This document shows positions 8,964-17,482 of a stretch of DNA of 64,000 bases, one piece after another. Each line of letters opens with the position of its first letter. Within the stretch, counting starts at the first letter, position 1. The notes beneath the pieces were generated by a model that saw only the letters and a program-made list of their open reading frames with translations, made no database searches and had not been told where the DNA came from. Made by a program: the position numbers and the translations under genes. The stretch spans positions 1-64,000 of the forward strand of contig JAOUJW010000025.1 in the NCBI GenBank assembly GCA_029882975.1, given 5' to 3'. This DNA comes from Gammaproteobacteria bacterium (lineage in GTDB: Bacteria; Pseudomonadota; Gammaproteobacteria; SZUA-152).

Positions 8964-10894
8964 GGTTTTGAGCCATCCCCCTGTGAACGACTGCGTTGGG
9001 ATTGATATAAAAATTTACGACGCAATAATCCGCCCGGATCATCGGGTATCCGCCGCAACCACTGCTGTGTAGCCTGAGCGGTTTCCGTCATAGTTGCAGT
9101 AGCCGCTTGTTCTGACGTGTTCTCATTCTTGTTTTCATCGCCCTTGTCGCCCTGCTTCTCATCCGCTAACAGGGCCTGCTGATCGCCTTTTTCATCTTTC
9201 TGATGTTTGTCTTTGCCATCCCGGCTCGCCATGTTTTGTTGTTGCGATGGATCGCCGTCTTTAGCTGCGTCCCGCTGCGCCTGTTCGCGAATGTCTTGAT
9301 CATCGGCGGGATTGTCCTTACTACCGGATTGAGCGTGGTCCTGCTGTTGTGAGCCCGAACCGCCTTTCTGCTCACTTTGTTGTTGCTCTCCTTGCTGCTG
9401 CCCCTGCTGCCCGTTTTGCTCGCCGGATTGCTGTTGTGATTGGTTTTGTTCTTGCTTTTGATTTTGGTTTTGTTGCTGCTTTTCTTGCTCCTGATTCTGC
9501 TGATTGGGATCTTTTTTCAGATATTGCTCCAATAACTGTTTATTGTAGTGCGCATCCTGGTGTGACGAGTTTTTCTTTAACACTTGATCGTAGGCCGCTA
9601 CCGCTTCCTCATACTTCCCCAGCCTCGCCAGTGCATTACCTTTATTGTAAATCGCCTCCACGCTGTCCACACCGTCCAATAATTGTAAAGCTTTATTATA
9701 ATTACCAGCCTTATAGTGAGCAGCGGCTCGCCATGGCATTGAATCAAACAACTTGGCAGCTTTTCCATATTCCTCCGCTTGATACAATTTCATGGCTTGT
9801 TGATCTTTGCTGATCCACAATTGTTGCCATTCAAACGCATGACCGGTATTCGGTAAAGGTGCAATCGCCAACACGAGTATCGCGATCCAACCGCGTCGAA
9901 ATGCCAATGCCGCCAACGGCAGTAACAACAACGCAATCCACGGACCCTCTTCCTGCCAACGGTCTGCTTTGATCTGGTTTTTGTTTTGCTCTACCCTATT
10001 TGCACTGTGACGTGACTGCTCTAAGGGTTGCAATAGATAATCAATATCACGGTCGGTGGTCACAAAACGACTGTAACGCCCACCGGCTTTGACTGCCAAA
10101 TCCTGCAGCGGTGCTTCATCCAGTTTTGCCACCACAATTTCTCCGTTGGCATCTTTGAGATAGGAACGACCCTTTTGGGCAATGGGGGCTCCTGTTTCTG
10201 TGCCAATGGCTAATACCGACAAACTGTGACCTTTAAAGCGAACTGCCGCTGCCATGTCGGATACATTCGCATCGCCCACACCATCCGTGATTAACAAAAT
10301 CATCCCTTGTTGAGCCCCGGCCTGCTTGAGTAGTTCTATAGATTTCTCCACGGCCTTGGCAGGTTCACTGCCCTGAGTCGGCATGATTTCCGTGTTTAAA
10401 CTTGTGACCAATGCGGCGATGGTTTTGCTGTCATCGGTTAAGGGACTAACCACAAAAGACTCTTGCGCATATACCACCAATGCAGTCTGGCCTTCACGGC
10501 TGCGCCCCAGCATATCCAAAATTTTAAGTTTGGCCCGCTCTATCCGACTGGGCTTGATATCGCTGGCGTCCATAGAGGCCGATAAATCCAGCGCAATGAC
10601 CAAAGATGATTGAGTTCGATACAGAGGTTGTGGCAACTCCTTCCATACCGGGCCTGCCAAGGCAATGATCACCAACAAGCCGGTCAACGCCGCCAGATAA
10701 GCCGGAAATCGGGAGTGCCCGCTTGAGGCTCCTACCAAAATATACGGCAATAAACGCTGATCGCATACCGCGCTCCAACTGTGACTGAACAATTTATGTT
10801 TCCAACTGACCCAGGTCAGCAATCCCAAAGGCAATAAGGCCAATAACCACCAGGGTCTTAAAAAATGAAAGTTCTGCACCAGTTCCATCGTCAA
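8957..10894 (-). CDS. BatB/BatC fusion: membrane VWA and TPR protein
   Basis: The protein has 645 residues. Two membrane helices lie at about 14-30 and 62-83. A VWA domain follows with an intact MIDAS start DLSASMDASD, then further hydrophobic helices near 310-345. Next come TPR repeats (YNKGNALARLGKYEEAVAAY). The tail, about 465-600, is very rich in Gln, Asn and Gly with QQQ and QNQ runs, and ends in basic residues. The first half equals BatB and the TPR half equals BatC, so this is a fusion. VWA proteins of this type are thought to work with MoxR AAA ATPases in metal insertion or complex maturation. It lies 3 bases downstream of batA and overlaps batD by 7. Confidence 0.88.
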   Translation of the reverse strand: MTMELVQNFHFLRPWWLLALLPLGLLTWVSWKHKLFSHSWSAVCDQRLLPYILVGASSGHSRFPAYLAALTGLLVIIALAGPVWKELPQPLYRTQSSLVIALDLSASMDASDIKPSRIERAKLKILDMLGRSREGQTALVVYAQESFVVSPLTDDSKTIAALVTSLNTEIMPTQGSEPAKAVEKSIELLKQAGAQQGMILLITDGVGDANVSDMAAAVRFKGHSLSVLAIGTETGAPIAQKGRSYLKDANGEIVVAKLDEAPLQDLAVKAGGRYSRFVTTDRDIDYLLQPLEQSRHSANRVEQNKNQIKADRWQEEGPWIALLLLPLAALAFRRGWIAILVLAIAPLPNTGHAFEWQQLWISKDQQAMKLYQAEEYGKAAKLFDSMPWRAAAHYKAGNYNKALQLLDGVDSVEAIYNKGNALARLGKYEEAVAAYDQVLKKNSSHQDAHYNKQLLEQYLKKDPNQQNQEQEKQQQNQNQKQEQNQSQQQSGEQNGQQGQQQGEQQQSEQKGGSGSQQQDHAQSGSKDNPADDQDIREQAQRDAAKDGDPSQQQNMASRDGKDKHQKDEKGDQQALLADEKQGDKGDENKNENTSEQAATATMTETAQATQQWLRRIPDDPGGLLRRKFLYQSQRSRSQGDGSKPW

Positions 10895-10897
10895 ACC

Positions 10898-11914
10898 TCA
10901 CTGCCAACGCCGTAACACAACCAGCGTGGCTAAAGACAACGCCAAGCCCAACGGCCAGTGAAATAAGGCGGTCGTAGGCCGAAACGACTGGGTTTCCTGG
11001 ATAATGGGCTCCAGTTTGTCCAAGGCATCGTATATCTGTGCCAGCTCGGTGGTATCGCGGGCTCGAAAATACCGTCCTCCCGTTTGCTGTGCAATTGTTT
11101 GCAGGGTGGTTTCATCCAGGTCCAAAGAAGGGTTAACCCGACGCCCCCCAAAGAAGGACGGTTGGATCATCTCATCCGCCCCGATGCCCACGGTGTAAAT
11201 TTTCAGCCCTACCGTGGCAGCCAGCTCTGCCGCTTTTACCGGTTCAACTTCCCCGGCGGTGTTGGCGCCATCGGTAAGCAAGATCAGTACTTTATCATTG
11301 AGGTTCTGCTGCCCCAAAGTCTCACCACTGATTTTGGAAGCATCGTGCGAACTGCGCAATCGCTTCACGGCTAAACCGATAGCATCACCAATAGCGGTTT
11401 CCTTACCGGCCAATCCGATTACCGATTCATACAACAAGGTTTTTACCGTTTCCCGATCAAACGTCAGTGGTGCTTGTAAATAAGCATTGCGTCCAAACAA
11501 AATCAAGCCCAGGCGATCACCCACGCGTCGGTCGATAAACTCCCCCGCGACCGCTTTGGTAGCCACCAATCGGTTGACACTTTGGTTCTCCAGAAAAAAA
11601 TCTTCGGTTTCCATGGACCCGGAAAGATCCACTGCCAGTAACAAATCACGACCACTAACGGGCAATTCCAGCGCATCACCCAACCACTGCGGTCGGGCGG
11701 CGGCACAAACAAACAGAATCCATGCCAGAGATATTAACCACAGGTTCAGACGTTGCGTTTCAAAGCCCAGGCCATGGGACTTTATCCCTTCAAACTCGTT
11801 AACAAAGGGCACTCGCAAAGCCGCCTCCTGTGAGTGCGCAGGAGATACGAACAGACGTACCAATATGGGCAATGGTAAAAAGGCTAACACCCAAAGCCAC
11901 TCAAACTGAAACAC
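10898..11914 (-). CDS. batA: BatA-like membrane VWA protein
   Basis: A 338-residue inner-membrane protein with hydrophobic segments near the N-terminus (WVLAFLPLPILVRLF and LISLAWILFVCAA) and at the C-terminus (LGLALSLATLVVL). Between them is a VWA domain with a complete MIDAS motif DLSGSMETED and a later LLTDGANTAGE. This is the BatA arrangement. It overlaps the DUF4381 gene by 14 bases and precedes batB/C by 3. Together with MoxR and DUF58 it forms the usual MoxR-DUF58-VWA set, whose substrate in this organism is unknown. Confidence 0.9.
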   Translation of the reverse strand: MFQFEWLWVLAFLPLPILVRLFVSPAHSQEAALRVPFVNEFEGIKSHGLGFETQRLNLWLISLAWILFVCAAARPQWLGDALELPVSGRDLLLAVDLSGSMETEDFFLENQSVNRLVATKAVAGEFIDRRVGDRLGLILFGRNAYLQAPLTFDRETVKTLLYESVIGLAGKETAIGDAIGLAVKRLRSSHDASKISGETLGQQNLNDKVLILLTDGANTAGEVEPVKAAELAATVGLKIYTVGIGADEMIQPSFFGGRRVNPSLDLDETTLQTIAQQTGGRYFRARDTTELAQIYDALDKLEPIIQETQSFRPTTALFHWPLGLALSLATLVVLRRWQ

Positions 11915-12527
11915 GAACGCCCTCCTCGCTACTTACCTGGCTTTTTAACCGTTCCAAGTTTTTATCCAGGGCGTTAGGCATGGACAATGAGGCCACCCAC
12001 TCTACTGCCAAACGATGCAGCCCATCCACGTCAATGGTTGCGTTGGTATTGGCGTTGGTAATGGTATTGGTGTTAGCGGCAGTGTGGGTAGTCACGTTAT
12101 TATGTGGTGCATAAGGGACGGTAATCAGCAAGCGTCCCACGCCCTGGCTGAACTTCAGTCCGCTACGGTTATAGTGCGGCACCAGGCCTTGGTCCAAAAA
12201 CGCCAGCCAGGAATCTCCGGTTAAGCCGGCCACTTTGGGGCCACCATAGCGGGAAACACTAATGCGACGCAATAATACAGACAACTCCCGCACAAAACGC
12301 GTCGCGTCCCGGTGGTGTCGATATGCCGCATAGGTATCATCCACTTCGCGCGACGCGGCCTTTTGCACATGCCTATGCTTGTGTTTATGCATATAGAACA
12401 AAAGGAGCAACAAAATAACAGCGACAAAAGCCAACAATAGCCACCAACCCATAGCCACCGGCCACCAGCCAATAGCATCGGGAACGTGTATATCACGCAA
12501 GGGCAACTCCGCCGCGTTAGGATGCAT
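11901..12527 (-). CDS. DUF4381 membrane protein
   Basis: The 208-residue product has one strong membrane helix at about 21-46 (WWLLLAFVAVILLLLLFYMH), followed by a His/Lys-rich juxtamembrane stretch and a cytosolic domain. The start LRDIHVPDAIGWWPVAMGWW and the later RRISVSRYGG and GLTGDSWLAFLD are typical of DUF4381, a regular member of MoxR/Bat operons. Residues about 150-170 hold a low-complexity Asn/Thr insertion encoded by an imperfect DNA repeat near 12035-12090. It overlaps both neighbours (DUF58 by 11 bases, batA by 14). The molecular function is unknown. Confidence 0.85.
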   Translation of the reverse strand: MHPNAAELPLRDIHVPDAIGWWPVAMGWWLLLAFVAVILLLLLFYMHKHKHRHVQKAASREVDDTYAAYRHHRDATRFVRELSVLLRRISVSRYGGPKVAGLTGDSWLAFLDQGLVPHYNRSGLKFSQGVGRLLITVPYAPHNNVTTHTAANTNTITNANTNATIDVDGLHRLAVEWVASLSMPNALDKNLERLKSQVSSEEGVRVSV

Positions 12528-13551
12528 GAAGCTTCACCCCCATCTCCCGTTGCAGAGTATCCACTACCGGATCGGTAGTGGATAAAGTCATAAAGTGGAT
12601 GCGATGACGTTTACACAAGTGAACCAGATATTGGGTATTGCTCTGAAATCGGTCTTTATAAGCTTGGCGCTGACTTTGTGAACGCGTATCAATAGCCATG
12701 GTATTGATATTGTCACTCACACGATAATAGCCTGAGGGCGGTAAATCGGTTTCCATAGGATCATACAACAACAACATTACCACATCATTGTGACGCGATA
12801 ACTGGTACAAATGTGACTCTGACTTTTGATCCAGTTGCCGAAAGTCACCGATTAAAAACACCAAACTGCCCGGCTTGGCCAAACGGCGCATGCGCGCTAA
12901 TGACTGTTGCATGCTACTGCCTTGAGTCCCACTGTTTTGCTCGTCGCCAAAATCCACAAACTCCCGCAACTCTTGCACTCGTTTGCTGTGCTGTGAGATT
13001 TTTTGTAACAAATGCAATACAGCCAGTTTTCCACGTTGGGGCCGAATCTCCGTATGTTGCCCCTCATTAAACAACAGTCCCCCGAGACGATCGCCCTGGT
13101 GCGCCGCACTCCAAGCCAACAGTGCGGCCGCTCTGGCAGCCTGCACCGATTTGAATTGGCCTTGCGTTCCAAAAAACATTGAACTGCGAAAATCCATCCA
13201 CAAGAACACGGTACGCTCGCGCTCTTCGCGAAATAATTTGGTGTGGGGTTTGCCGGTCCTGGCCGTAACCCGCCAATCCATGGTGCGCACATCGTCTCCG
13301 GCTTGATACAGGCGCAACTCATCGAATTCCATGCCTCGACCTTTAAACGGAGAATAATAGGTACCGCTTTGTAAGGATCGTACCCTGGCTGTAGACAATG
13401 GTAAGGATTCAGCAGCGTGACGCAATGCAATAAGGTTTTTGGTCTCGATATAAATCAAACCGTTGGCGTTGGGATCCAACAACACGTCCGTGGTCTCGGC
13501 CACCGGCTCGGACTCGGTTAAGACGCCATGTTTAAACCACTTGTGAATCAT
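12517..13551 (-). CDS. DUF58 domain protein (MoxR partner)
   Basis: DUF58 proteins are VWA-like partners of MoxR ATPases. This one has 344 residues. The signature is clear: GRGMEFDELRLYQAGDDVR, then TMDWRVTARTGKPHTKLF, then ERERTVFLWMDFRSSM, the degenerate MIDAS-like segment with RSS. No membrane helix is seen. The start ATG overlaps the moxR stop (ATGA), so the two are translationally coupled. It probably acts as a cytosolic adaptor between MoxR and the membrane VWA proteins. Confidence 0.9.
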   Translation of the reverse strand: MIHKWFKHGVLTESEPVAETTDVLLDPNANGLIYIETKNLIALRHAAESLPLSTARVRSLQSGTYYSPFKGRGMEFDELRLYQAGDDVRTMDWRVTARTGKPHTKLFREERERTVFLWMDFRSSMFFGTQGQFKSVQAARAAALLAWSAAHQGDRLGGLLFNEGQHTEIRPQRGKLAVLHLLQKISQHSKRVQELREFVDFGDEQNSGTQGSSMQQSLARMRRLAKPGSLVFLIGDFRQLDQKSESHLYQLSRHNDVVMLLLYDPMETDLPPSGYYRVSDNINTMAIDTRSQSQRQAYKDRFQSNTQYLVHLCKRHRIHFMTLSTTDPVVDTLQREMGVKLHAS

Positions 13552-14540
13552 GGCACCGCAATTCGGTCTATGAGCTCCTTGATCAACCGATCCGGCGTAA
13601 TTCCTTCTGCTTCGGCCTCATAACTGAGAACTATGCGGTGACGCATAACATCATACGCCATGACTTGAATGTCCTCAGGATCCACATAATCCCGTCCTGC
13701 CAACCAGGCATGGGCCCGAGCACATCGATCCAGTGCAATACTGGCCCTGGGACTGGCACCAAACTGAACCCACTGCCCCAAATCTTCTCCATAGGGTCCG
13801 GGATTACGCGTGGTTAATACCAGTTCCAACAGGTATTGCTCCAAATTGGCGGCCATGAATACGTCAAGCACTTCCTTGCGCGCTTGAAACAAATCCGCTT
13901 GAGTGAGAAAAGGCTTGGTTTCCATGGCACTTGCCCCTGCTCCACCACCGGGTTTTGACAGGTCCTGCACGGCCTCTTTTCGCGCAATAGCCAATATGGA
14001 TTTTTCCGATTCCGGATCGGGATAATCCACAGTAACGTGCATTAAAAACCTATCCAGTTGGGCTTCCGGTAAGGGGTATGTGCCTTCTTGCTCGATAGGA
14101 TTTTGGGTGGCCATGACCAGAAACAGATTCTCCAGTGGATAGGTGGCTGTCCCTACGGTAATTTGACGTTCTGCCATCGCCTCCAACAAAGCCGACTGCA
14201 CCTTTGCCGGCGCCCGGTTAATTTCATCTGCTAAAATCAGATTGTGAAACAAAGGCCCTTTTTGGAACGAAAATGAACCGTTTTGGGGCCGAAAAATCTC
14301 GGTGCCGGTTAAGTCGGCGGGCAGTAAATCGGGAGTAAACTGGATTCTTTGAAAATCCCCCTCCACTCCGTCACTCAACACTTTGATTGCACGGGTTTTC
14401 GCCAAACCTGGAGCACCCTCCACCAACAAATGCCCATCGCATAACAAGGCGATTAATAACCGGTCCACCAATAATTGCTGTCCGATAATTTGCTGACTGA
14501 CGAACTTTTTTAATAATGATACTGACTGTTTCGTGGACAT
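13548..14540 (-). CDS. MoxR-family AAA+ ATPase
   Basis: MoxR ATPases act as chaperone-like machines with VWA partners. I place the start at 14540 (MSTKQSVSLL, 330 residues), where an AAGGGTG ribosome-binding site precedes ATG; the open frame runs further upstream but with unlikely sequence. Walker A is GAPGLAKT and Walker B is LILADEIN. PIEQEGTYPLPEAQLDRF is the MoxR signature and the sensor region is present. It is the first gene of the operon that runs through batD. The 183 bases upstream, to bolA, should contain the operon promoter; I could not pick one with confidence. Confidence 0.92.
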   Translation of the reverse strand: MSTKQSVSLLKKFVSQQIIGQQLLVDRLLIALLCDGHLLVEGAPGLAKTRAIKVLSDGVEGDFQRIQFTPDLLPADLTGTEIFRPQNGSFSFQKGPLFHNLILADEINRAPAKVQSALLEAMAERQITVGTATYPLENLFLVMATQNPIEQEGTYPLPEAQLDRFLMHVTVDYPDPESEKSILAIARKEAVQDLSKPGGGAGASAMETKPFLTQADLFQARKEVLDVFMAANLEQYLLELVLTTRNPGPYGEDLGQWVQFGASPRASIALDRCARAHAWLAGRDYVDPEDIQVMAYDVMRHRIVLSYEAEAEGITPDRLIKELIDRIAVP

Positions 14541-14723
14541 GATCACCCTTAATTGTGTTCTTAGTAGAATAATCACTGCCGGCACTGCCGGTCTCTGATT
14601 ATATATGGACAGAATTTCCGAAAAAAGTTCTCCGAAATTTAGAGACTTCGGGTGCGCTGTAAAGGCGCTCGTCACTCTGCCATTTTAAACTGTTAAATAT
14701 CAATAAGATACTCCGTTGACGAT

Positions 14724-15044
14724 TTAGGATTGGGACTTAGAACCACCCAAACACGGCGGGGACATAGGTACGTGCTCATTCCTATCGTACCATTCCTGCT
14801 CAGTGAAGGTGTGTAATGCCAGAGCATGGATGCGATGCTGTAACTCATGGGCAAGTATTTGGTTAATTTTACGATGCCTATTGACCAAGTTCAGGCCATC
14901 AAAATCGGTTGCAACCAAAACCAACTTAAAATGAGATTCGGAGCCGGGAGGCACGTTGTGGTTATTGCTTTCGTTGATCACTTCAAGATGCTTCAAATCC
15001 AACGCTGCGGTCAGTTTGGTTTCAATATCAGATTGCACACTCAT
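14724..15044 (-). CDS. bolA: BolA-family protein
   Basis: This is a 106-residue BolA protein. It has the BolA core NHNVPPGSESHFKLVLV, the conserved RHRKINQILAHEL and HALALHTFTEQEW, and a SPPCLGG tail like that of E. coli BolA. BolA proteins pair with monothiol glutaredoxins and act in Fe-S handling, and E. coli BolA also affects morphology and biofilm genes. The conserved invariant His is in HALALH. It stands alone between the moxR operon and a 509-base gap. Confidence 0.92.
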   Translation of the reverse strand: MSVQSDIETKLTAALDLKHLEVINESNNHNVPPGSESHFKLVLVATDFDGLNLVNRHRKINQILAHELQHRIHALALHTFTEQEWYDRNEHVPMSPPCLGGSKSQS

Positions 15045-15133
15045 AATTGTTTCTCTTTACAGTATCATCACGTACGGGGACCGGTCTGGGCAGATACGCA
15101 GTTCTGGCCGCCAAAGCCCTTAGTCTCACCGAA

Positions 15134-15190
15134 GTTCCCCGTCGCCAAGGTTCCCACAGGTTCCCCTGTCGCTAAGGTTCGGTAGTTCCC
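15134..15190. repeat. Imperfect 26-bp tandem repeat, about 2.2 copies
   Basis: The unit at 15134-15159 and the unit at 15160-15184 both read GTTCCCC, then GTCGC(C/T)AAGGTTC. A third GTTCCC follows. It lies in the non-coding region between bolA and the DUF2934 gene. The function is unknown. Confidence 0.6.
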
Positions 15191-15354
15191 TAGTCTTAAA
15201 ATCGGGTATTTTCGGGCATTAGAGTACCATTGATTGGCGCAGCTACAAAGTCACCATCTGGTAAGAACTTTGCATAGTGTCAACCGCTGCCAAGCCGAAG
15301 CCGTTTTACAGCAGCGTGATTATGCCGAAGCGTAATTTTGCTTGAGAACTGGAA

Positions 15355-15382
15355 TTGATTTCGCGACACGATGGACTATATA
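15355..15382 (+). promoter_or_regulatory. Candidate sigma-70 promoter upstream of the DUF2934 gene
   Basis: TTGATT and TATATA are 16 bases apart, followed by an A/T-rich then G-containing start region. This would give a leader of about 165 bases before the start codon at 15554. The motif match is the only support. Confidence 0.35.
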
Positions 15383-15553
15383 TAGGTAGAGTAGCGCCGT
15401 TATCTTCAGAGCGCCTTTGACCAATGCCAGTTGTTGTTGTCCAGAGCCGTCTTTTCTAATAAAAATTCCAAACAAAGCTCACAAGCCAGCAGATTTCACC
15501 GGCATGTTTCTCACCCATATGAAAAAATCGTGTCTAAAAATAGAGAGGATATA

Positions 15554-15847
15554 ATGGAAAACAGCGAAACCGCCCAAAAACCAACCATAACTAAAAAGCG
15601 TTCCAAAAAAACCCTGACAGAATCCGGTAAAACCGCTGTCAAAGCGGCTGCCAAAACCCCTGCAAAAACGGCGTCTAAGGCAAAAAAAGCCACTTCCATC
15701 CTGTTTACGGATGAGGCTCGTCGTGAAATGATAGCGACCGCAGCTTACTTTCGAGCTCAACAACGGGGATTTCAGGGTGGCAGTCCTGTTGATGATTGGT
15801 TGGTGGCGGAAACGGAAATCGATTCTCAAATTCGAGCCCGCCAATGA
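15554..15847 (+). CDS. DUF2934 protein with Lys/Ala-rich N-terminal tail
   Basis: I place the start at ATG 15554 (MENSETAQ), preceded by GAGAGG, giving 97 residues; the frame is open further upstream but without a better start. The first 55 residues are rich in Lys, Ala and Thr (KKRSKKTLTESGKTAVKAAA), like histone-H1-type or nucleoid-associated tails. The C-terminal 40 residues form a DUF2934 domain: RREMIATAAYFRAQQRGF, then GSPVDDWLVAETEI. DUF2934 proteins are small and uncharacterised. The basic tail suggests nucleic acid binding, but that is inference. Confidence 0.8.
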   Translation: MENSETAQKPTITKKRSKKTLTESGKTAVKAAAKTPAKTASKAKKATSILFTDEARREMIATAAYFRAQQRGFQGGSPVDDWLVAETEIDSQIRARQ

Positions 15848-15900
15848 AACTATGACGACTGCTTATAAACTAAGCAGTCGTTTCGTTCCGGATTGCAGTA

Positions 15901-16260
15901 CTAGCAGCTTGACACACTCAAGCTGCCTAACAGCGCGCCGAAGGTATTCCAAAACATGTCGCGCCAACTAAAAAGAGTTTTTCTCACATCCCGGTCGTAC
16001 AATTCCTTTGCAGTACCTGCCGATAAAGTTACTACCAAACCCACAGCCAGTGGCGCACACTTACTTGAGGAATGGCGATCCGCTTCCAGCGCGGCAATCC
16101 TCGCTATGGCAGCAGATGCCAGTGCATGATAGACCTTATCCTGCCCAACCCAGGGGTCCGACATAGGGTGCGGTGCAGGTTGTGATGTTGTTTTGGCGAC
16201 CGTGGCACATCCCGGCAGCCCAAGTAGCGATAGTAATATAATCAGAATTTTAAACTGCAT
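15901..16260 (-). CDS. Small outer-membrane-type lipoprotein (YfiM/DUF2279-like)
   Basis: I choose the ATG at 16260 (MQFKILIILL), preceded by AAAGG, because it gives a standard lipoprotein signal peptide with the lipobox LLGLPGC. The product has 119 residues. After the lipid-anchored Cys comes a Ser/Pro linker, then QDKVYHALASAAIA and LSAGTAKELYD, then KTLFSWRDMFWNTFGALLG. The pattern DK-H, GKE/AKE and D-WN-G resembles the YfiM family of small lipoproteins, though this match is from memory. The role is unknown. It is convergent with the DUF2934 gene. Confidence 0.7.
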   Translation of the reverse strand: MQFKILIILLSLLGLPGCATVAKTTSQPAPHPMSDPWVGQDKVYHALASAAIARIAALEADRHSSSKCAPLAVGLVVTLSAGTAKELYDRDVRKTLFSWRDMFWNTFGALLGSLSVSSC

Positions 16261-16424
16261 GCATAAACCTTTAGTGACGATACCTGCCTTATAACCCCTG
16301 GATAGAGCAGGCACTCGACACGAAGCGAATCCGAGGTTCCCCAACTATAGCAGCCTGGAGCAGGCCTGCCTACAACTGCTCCTGCCTCGCCACGACAATG
16401 AACCCATTAAGCGGCTTTTTATGC

Positions 16425-16463
16425 ATGGCTATTCATAATGGCTATTCATAATGGCTATTCATA
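16425..16463. repeat. Three perfect 13-bp tandem repeats
   Basis: ATGGCTATTCATA occurs three times head to tail at 16425, 16438 and 16451. The last copy overlaps the stop codon and final codon of the minus-strand PhzF gene. It is a likely slippage-generated array in the 3' region. No function is seen. Confidence 0.9.
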
Positions 16464-17232
16464 AAAGTACCGTTCCGACCATATAGGTCACTGCACGCCC
16501 CAGCAAAGTAACCCTGTCCCCCTTTAATTCACATTGCAGATACCCACCACGCTGGGATAACTGTCTTGCGGTAAATTTCTGACGCTGCAACCGGTTTGCC
16601 CACCAAGGCGTCAAAGCACAATGCAGCGACCCCGTCACCGGGTCCTCCTCAATACCGTGGCGCGGTGCAAAAAAGCGACTGACGAAATCCACATCATCTC
16701 CAGGTGCCGTCACACCAATACCACGTACATCCAACTGCGCCAACAATGCAAAGTTGGGGCGCAACTGCAGAATCTCATCAGCCGATGCATACACCGCGAT
16801 ATAGTCTTCTCCCAACAAAACCTCTGCAGGCTCCGCACCCAATGCCCGCACCAGTGCTGCGGGAACCTTGCACGGTTCTAAAGCCAGGGCGGGAAAATCC
16901 ATCAGTAACCCTGCTGATGTTTGTTTTACCGCCAGATCACCACTAAGTGTGTGGAATATAATTTCCGGTTTTTTATAAGCCAACTCCTGGAACAATACAT
17001 GAGCAGAAGCCAGCGTCGCATGCCCGCACAACGTCACCTCAGCTTTAGGCGTAAACCAGCGCAAATGAAAACCGGATTCACCCGGCACAAAAAATGCCGT
17101 TTCAGACAAATTGTTCTCAGCAGCAATTGCCTGTAGTAGAGAATCATCTAACCACGACTCCAGGGGACAAATGGCGGCCGGATTCCCTTGAAACGGTTTG
17201 GAGCTAAACGCATCGACCTGAAAAATCTTCAT
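16459..17232 (-). CDS. PhzF-family isomerase/epimerase
   Basis: This 257-residue protein belongs to the PhzF superfamily. It starts MKIFQVDAFSSKPFQGNPAA and carries the catalytic Glu in NNLSETAFF. GHATLASAHVLF and EEDPVTGSLHCAL follow at the expected places. Family members isomerise small hydroxyanthranilate- or amino-acid-like substrates by acid-base catalysis, but the substrate cannot be told here, and no phenazine genes are nearby. It is a single gene on the minus strand. Confidence 0.88.
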   Translation of the reverse strand: MKIFQVDAFSSKPFQGNPAAICPLESWLDDSLLQAIAAENNLSETAFFVPGESGFHLRWFTPKAEVTLCGHATLASAHVLFQELAYKKPEIIFHTLSGDLAVKQTSAGLLMDFPALALEPCKVPAALVRALGAEPAEVLLGEDYIAVYASADEILQLRPNFALLAQLDVRGIGVTAPGDDVDFVSRFFAPRHGIEEDPVTGSLHCALTPWWANRLQRQKFTARQLSQRGGYLQCELKGDRVTLLGRAVTYMVGTVLL

Positions 17233-17299
17233 ATCCTTTCCCTACTCAGTAAAAACACAAACAACGATTACCGCAGTTAAGTGGTATTACCCAGCCTCA

Positions 17300-17480
17300 T
17301 AAGCGACTAGCCAATGAACTGGATCCCATCAGCCTAACCGGCAAAGAAACTCAGTGGATCGTATATTTCTTAGATGCAATGACCGATCCACGGGCCATCA
17401 ACCTGCGTGAGACAGATTGTCTCTTGCTGACCAGGCCAATCCAAAGTATGGGAACCCTTAATGGGTTCCCTTACTTTTTT
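17300..17480 (+). ncRNA. Possible small RNA ending in a terminator
   Basis: The interval between phzF and argC has no coding signal but several perfect hairpins on the plus strand: GTGGATCG/CGATCCAC (17354-17361 with 17384-17391), GAGACA-GAT-TGTCTC (17409-17423) and the terminator at 17443-17480. This is the layout of a stand-alone small RNA. I could not identify a clear promoter, so the 5' end is arbitrary. It would overlap the argC 3' end only slightly, if at all. A decayed gene is an alternative. Confidence 0.3.
17443..17480 (+). terminator. Rho-independent terminator
   Basis: GGGAACCC and GGGTTCCC flank the loop TTAAT. The stem extends outward through AAAGTA/TACTTT with one mismatch, and a T6 tract follows on the plus strand. 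On the minus strand it lies just past the argC stop, but the U-run on that side is poor, so the main direction looks like plus. No plus-strand gene is known upstream, which supports a small transcript there. Confidence 0.65.
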
Positions 17481-17482
17481 AA

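Larger units (their letters stand above)
15045..15553. other. 509-base non-coding gap with short repeats
   Basis: No convincing gene was found between bolA and the DUF2934 gene. The interval holds an imperfect tandem repeat at 15134-15190: two units of 25-26 bases sharing GTTCCCC, GTCGC and AAGGTTC, plus the start of a third. It also holds a candidate promoter near 15355-15382. The bolA promoter should lie at its left end. The rest shows nothing I can name. Confidence 0.6.

Noticed and set aside
12897-13430. 177-codon minus-strand frame inside the DUF58 gene
   Set aside because: It overlaps DUF58 in another frame, has odd composition and no family match; DUF58 motifs are clear.
15134-15190. 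Possible CRISPR-like repeats
   Set aside because: Only two imperfect abutting units without spacers, and no cas genes in the window.
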